Below are positions 5,116 to 7,499 of a DNA stretch of 7,499 bases, piece after piece. The notes beneath the pieces were generated by a model. That model was not told the origin of the DNA. It saw only the letters and a list, made by a program, of their open reading frames with translations, and made no database searches. The stretch spans positions 1 to 7,499 of the forward strand of contig JAEVZQ010000312.1 of NCBI GenBank assembly GCA_023392135.1, read 5' to 3'. Position 1 is the first letter of the stretch; the number at the start of each line of letters is the position of its first letter. This DNA comes from Pseudomonadota bacterium (GTDB lineage: Bacteria; Pseudomonadota; Alphaproteobacteria; Rhizobiales; Hyphomicrobiaceae). The translations under genes were made by a program, and so were the position numbers.

Positions 5116-6933
5116 ATGAAGCGCGAGACTTCAGGGCAGATCCTGAGCGCGGTGTTTGTCGATTACGATAACATCTATCTGTCGCTGAAACGCAGGAACG
5201 AGGAGGCCGCCAAGCGATTTGCGAAGGACGCCAGCATGTGGCTGGCCGAGATCGAGAGCGGTCGCCTCATCGCCCCGACCAACAAGCTGCCCAGCAATGT
5301 CCAGCGCCGGATCGTTCTGAACCGCTGCTACGGCAATCCGGTGCCGCGCCGGAATCAGAACGACAACTCGACGGACATGAACTCTTTCCCCTTCGTGCGG
5401 CACCACTTCCTGCGTGCAGGCTTCGAGGTCGTCGATTGCCCGCCGCTGACGGCCCAGCTCAAGAACTCCTCCGACATCCGCATGGTGATGGACGTCCGTG
5501 ACTACCTTCACCATGAGACGTACTTCGACGAGTTCATCATCCTGTCGGGGGATGCAGACTTCACGCCCGTGCTGCACCGCCTGCGTGCGCATGCACGCCG
5601 CACGGTCGTGTTCGCCAACGACTTCACGGCGGCGCCTTACGTCGCTATCGCCGACGGTGAGATCCGCGAGGCGGACCTGATGAACGTCGTCCTGGGTAGC
5701 AGCACGCAGGCTGACGGTCAGCCGTTGGGCGCTGGTGCCGGTGGTGACCTGCGCCGCGAGATCATGGCCGAAATCACGGGCGCCGTGCGCAACTCCGGTT
5801 CCCCGGTCCCGCTCGAGGCTCTCGCAGAGCGGGCGACCCGGGCGCTGGGGCACGACCGTACCGTCGGCACCAACTGGGCGGGCGCCGGAAGCTTCCGCGA
5901 CCTTTTGGTCCAAAGTCTGCCAGAGGGGATTCGCCTGAGCGAGCAGCCGCCCTACGTCGTCTATGATGCAACCCGCAAATCGCAGCCCGAAGAAGCGTTG
6001 CTTGCGCGTGGTGAGCAGCGCACGGAGCGACCTGCCGCATTACCACCACAGCGTCAGGCCCGCTCGGCAGCGGCAGCCGCCGCAGCCGCACTGACCCAGG
6101 CGCTCGACCCGCTCGCGGCGGCAAAGCGGATTGCCTCCAGCCAGCCGCAGGCTCCGCAGCCGGGTTATCGCCCGAACAGCACTCCGCTGTCGCAGCAACT
6201 GCGTGAAAGCAGCGTCGAGATCGCACCTGCCTCGGCACACCGCAGTGTTGGTGCACCCAGCCCGTCCGTGCCGGCTCCGGCGGCGCGGACTGCCGATACA
6301 GCAACCGTGCTCCAGCAGTCCATCGCGCGCATTCACGAGGCCTGCCAGGCTCCGCCCTTGTCTCCGCCGGAGTATAGGGCCCTGTTCGAGATGCTCGCGA
6401 ACGAGATCAACAGTGCCGGACTGCAAGGCGCCCAGACGCTCACCAATGTCGCCAACCGCGCACGCGAGCTTGGTATCGATATCCGCCGCGAAGACATTCG
6501 GTTCGCGCTCGACGTGGTCAGCGAGGCAGACCCATGGTTCGAGCAGGGCGCCTCGGCCAACCTTTTCGCTGGCCGCTTCCGGAACTTCGTCGTCGCACGG
6601 TGCCGCAGCCACGGCCTCAAGCTGACGCCCGACGAAATCGACCTGATCGACGCTTGGTTTACAGGTGCGGGTTCAGCACCCGCAGCACCGCGGCCTTCGA
6701 CACAACAATCGAGCCAGCCGCTGTCCCGTCCAGTCGGCCAGCAGCCTGCGTCGATCGCCGGCCCGGAGGCGCGAAGCGATCGCTGGTGGAGCACGGACCA
6801 CAGGCAGGCCGATCAGGTCGAGCAGTCGGCTTCGCAGCGCCCCGCGATGCAGGCTCCAGAGCCGGCCCCCGCTGGCGAGTTCCCGGAAGGCGATGAATTC
6901 CCCCGCATCGTGAGGACCAGATTGCGTGGTTGA
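5116..6933 (+). CDS. NYN (PIN-like) nuclease-domain protein with OST-HTH/LOTUS domain and unassigned C-terminal region
   Basis: A 605-residue soluble protein. Residues 8-185 form an NYN/LabA-type PIN-like domain. Its acidic centre is VDYDN (Asp16, Asn19), KNSSDIRMVMDV (Asp120, Asp126) and SGDADF (Asp146, Asp148), all intact, so metal-dependent RNase activity is plausible. Residues 211-285 fit an OST-HTH/LOTUS domain: LRREIMAEITGAV, PVPLEALAERA, AGSFRDLL, then YVVYDA. LOTUS domains in other proteins bind RNA or protein partners. Residues 286-395 are a Pro/Gln/Ala/Ser-rich linker with an eight-alanine run (318-325). Residues 396-516 form a helical region I cannot assign, followed by another Pro/Gln-rich stretch and the tail DEFPRIVRTRLRG. 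The start at 5116 is chosen because conservation begins there and GGGGG lies a few bases ahead; an in-frame TTG at 4996 would add 40 unconvincing residues. Its RNA target is unknown. Nuclease activity is inferred from family, not shown. Confidence 0.85.
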   Translation: MKRETSGQILSAVFVDYDNIYLSLKRRNEEAAKRFAKDASMWLAEIESGRLIAPTNKLPSNVQRRIVLNRCYGNPVPRRNQNDNSTDMNSFPFVRHHFLRAGFEVVDCPPLTAQLKNSSDIRMVMDVRDYLHHETYFDEFIILSGDADFTPVLHRLRAHARRTVVFANDFTAAPYVAIADGEIREADLMNVVLGSSTQADGQPLGAGAGGDLRREIMAEITGAVRNSGSPVPLEALAERATRALGHDRTVGTNWAGAGSFRDLLVQSLPEGIRLSEQPPYVVYDATRKSQPEEALLARGEQRTERPAALPPQRQARSAAAAAAAALTQALDPLAAAKRIASSQPQAPQPGYRPNSTPLSQQLRESSVEIAPASAHRSVGAPSPSVPAPAARTADTATVLQQSIARIHEACQAPPLSPPEYRALFEMLANEINSAGLQGAQTLTNVANRARELGIDIRREDIRFALDVVSEADPWFEQGASANLFAGRFRNFVVARCRSHGLKLTPDEIDLIDAWFTGAGSAPAAPRPSTQQSSQPLSRPVGQQPASIAGPEARSDRWWSTDHRQADQVEQSASQRPAMQAPEPAPAGEFPEGDEFPRIVRTRLRG

Positions 6934-6941
6934 AAACGCAC

Positions 6942-6977
6942 ACGGGTGCTGGTCCAAGCTGCCTGACCAGCACCCGT
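6942..6977. terminator. Strong hairpin between convergent genes, probable bidirectional terminator
   Basis: ACGGGTGCTGGTC (6942-6954) and GACCAGCACCCGT (6965-6977) are perfect 13-bp inverse copies around a 10-nt loop. The hairpin sits 8 bp after the NYN stop and 23 bp from the stop of the convergent HAD gene. On the minus strand TTTT follows five bases after the stem, supporting termination of the HAD transcript. On the plus strand no T-run follows, so termination of the NYN transcript is less certain. Confidence 0.8.
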
Positions 6978-7000
6978 AAGCCTATCGATGGCAAACCACC

Positions 7001-7499
7001 TCAGGGAGAATTTCCCGTCGCTTGCTTATGGGCCTCGACCAAAGCACCGAGGCTGGTGAACCGGAATTCGCATTTCGGGCTGACCTCCGGTTTCATTGTT
7101 GCGCCGAAGCCACCCGCCTCATGCCGGCGATGTATCCAGCACGAGGTAAGGCCGACCTGATTGGCCGGCGCGTGATCGTGAAACAGGCTTTCGGCCGTGT
7201 GCAGGATCTGAGACTTCGCCACGCCCAGCGACTCCAGCTTTGCGAGCATGTACTCGAAATTGCGCAATGACGGCTTGTACGAGCCGATGTCCTCGGCCGT
7301 GTAGATTGCGTCGAAAGCGACACCGAGCTTTTTGTTGCTCAGTGCGAAGCTGGCGTTATCGACATTCGAGATGATGACGAGCTTGTAGTGCTGCTTTAGA
7401 TAGCGCAGCGCTTCCGCCGAGTCGGGAAATGCGGGCCAATTGCCGACCGAGTTGCCATAAACTTGGCATTCGTGCCAGGTCACCGCGACGCCGCACTCC
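7001..7499 (-). CDS. HAD-superfamily hydrolase, haloacid dehalogenase type II-like, 5' end outside window
   Basis: Minus-strand frame, open through the right edge and ending with TGA at 7001-7003, giving 165 C-terminal residues. HAD motif II is KLVIISNVDNASF (the Ser of ISN). Motif III Lys is in EDIGSYKPSLRNFEYML. The motif IV region is HTAESLFHDHAPANQVGLTSCWIHRRH. This pattern fits the 2-haloacid dehalogenase-like (type II) branch, whose members are about 220-240 residues. The N-terminal nucleophilic Asp motif is therefore off the window and cannot be checked. A GTG at 7481-7483 lies inside the conserved domain and is not the real start. Motif IV lacks the usual double Asp and shows His-Asp-His instead, as in some relatives. 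The natural substrate is unknown; many relatives are generic phosphatases or dehalogenases of unproven role. Confidence 0.85.
   Translation of the reverse strand, partial: ECGVAVTWHECQVYGNSVGNWPAFPDSAEALRYLKQHYKLVIISNVDNASFALSNKKLGVAFDAIYTAEDIGSYKPSLRNFEYMLAKLESLGVAKSQILHTAESLFHDHAPANQVGLTSCWIHRRHEAGGFGATMKPEVSPKCEFRFTSLGALVEAHKQATGNSP

Noticed and set aside
5131..5913. 260-codon minus-strand open frame in the NYN gene
   Set aside because: It is a shadow of the NYN and LOTUS coding frame, with no motif of its own.

Overview
The window reads as a GC-rich chromosomal segment of an alphaproteobacterium, most likely of the order Hyphomicrobiales (Rhizobiales). This rests on the HisC, MetX, MetW and glyoxalase II protein sequences and on the metX-metW / methyltransferase / gloB neighbourhood, which I recognise from that group. 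No marker gene fixes the genus. I see no rRNA, tRNA, CRISPR array, transposase or phage gene. Codon use and GC look even across the window.

Layout. Positions 1-980 (minus strand) carry the first 326 codons of hisC (histidinol-phosphate aminotransferase), cut by the left edge. A 272-bp divergent gap (981-1252) follows. It holds a candidate hisC promoter, a 10-bp-period direct repeat, a 77-bp palindromic element with CTAG ends that looks like a dispersed non-coding repeat, and a small hairpin before metX. Next come metX (1253-2449) and metW (2474-3115), a two-gene methionine operon. A class I SAM-dependent methyltransferase lies convergent to metW (3112-3876, minus strand) and overlaps its stop by 4 bp. 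Divergent from it is gloB (4019-4789, glyoxalase II), whose real start is a GTG.

A 326-bp gap (4790-5115) holds degenerate 8-bp repeats, a bulged stem, one near-consensus DnaA box and a candidate multi-stem RNA leader. It precedes a 605-residue protein (5116-6933) with an NYN (PIN-like) nuclease domain, an OST-HTH/LOTUS RNA-binding domain, a long low-complexity linker and a C-terminal helical region I cannot assign. A strong hairpin (6942-6977) separates this gene from a convergent HAD-superfamily gene of the haloacid dehalogenase type (7001 to the right edge, 5' end missing).

How the genes fit together. hisC, metX and metW are amino-acid biosynthesis genes. MetX activates homoserine and MetW supports that step. 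gloB is methylglyoxal detoxification. The neighbouring methyltransferase has no assignable substrate. The least ordinary part is the NYN-LOTUS protein and its leader: a probable RNA-acting factor with an undescribed C-terminal half and possible structured-RNA control. Most of the rest is housekeeping, and I find no complete new multi-gene system here.
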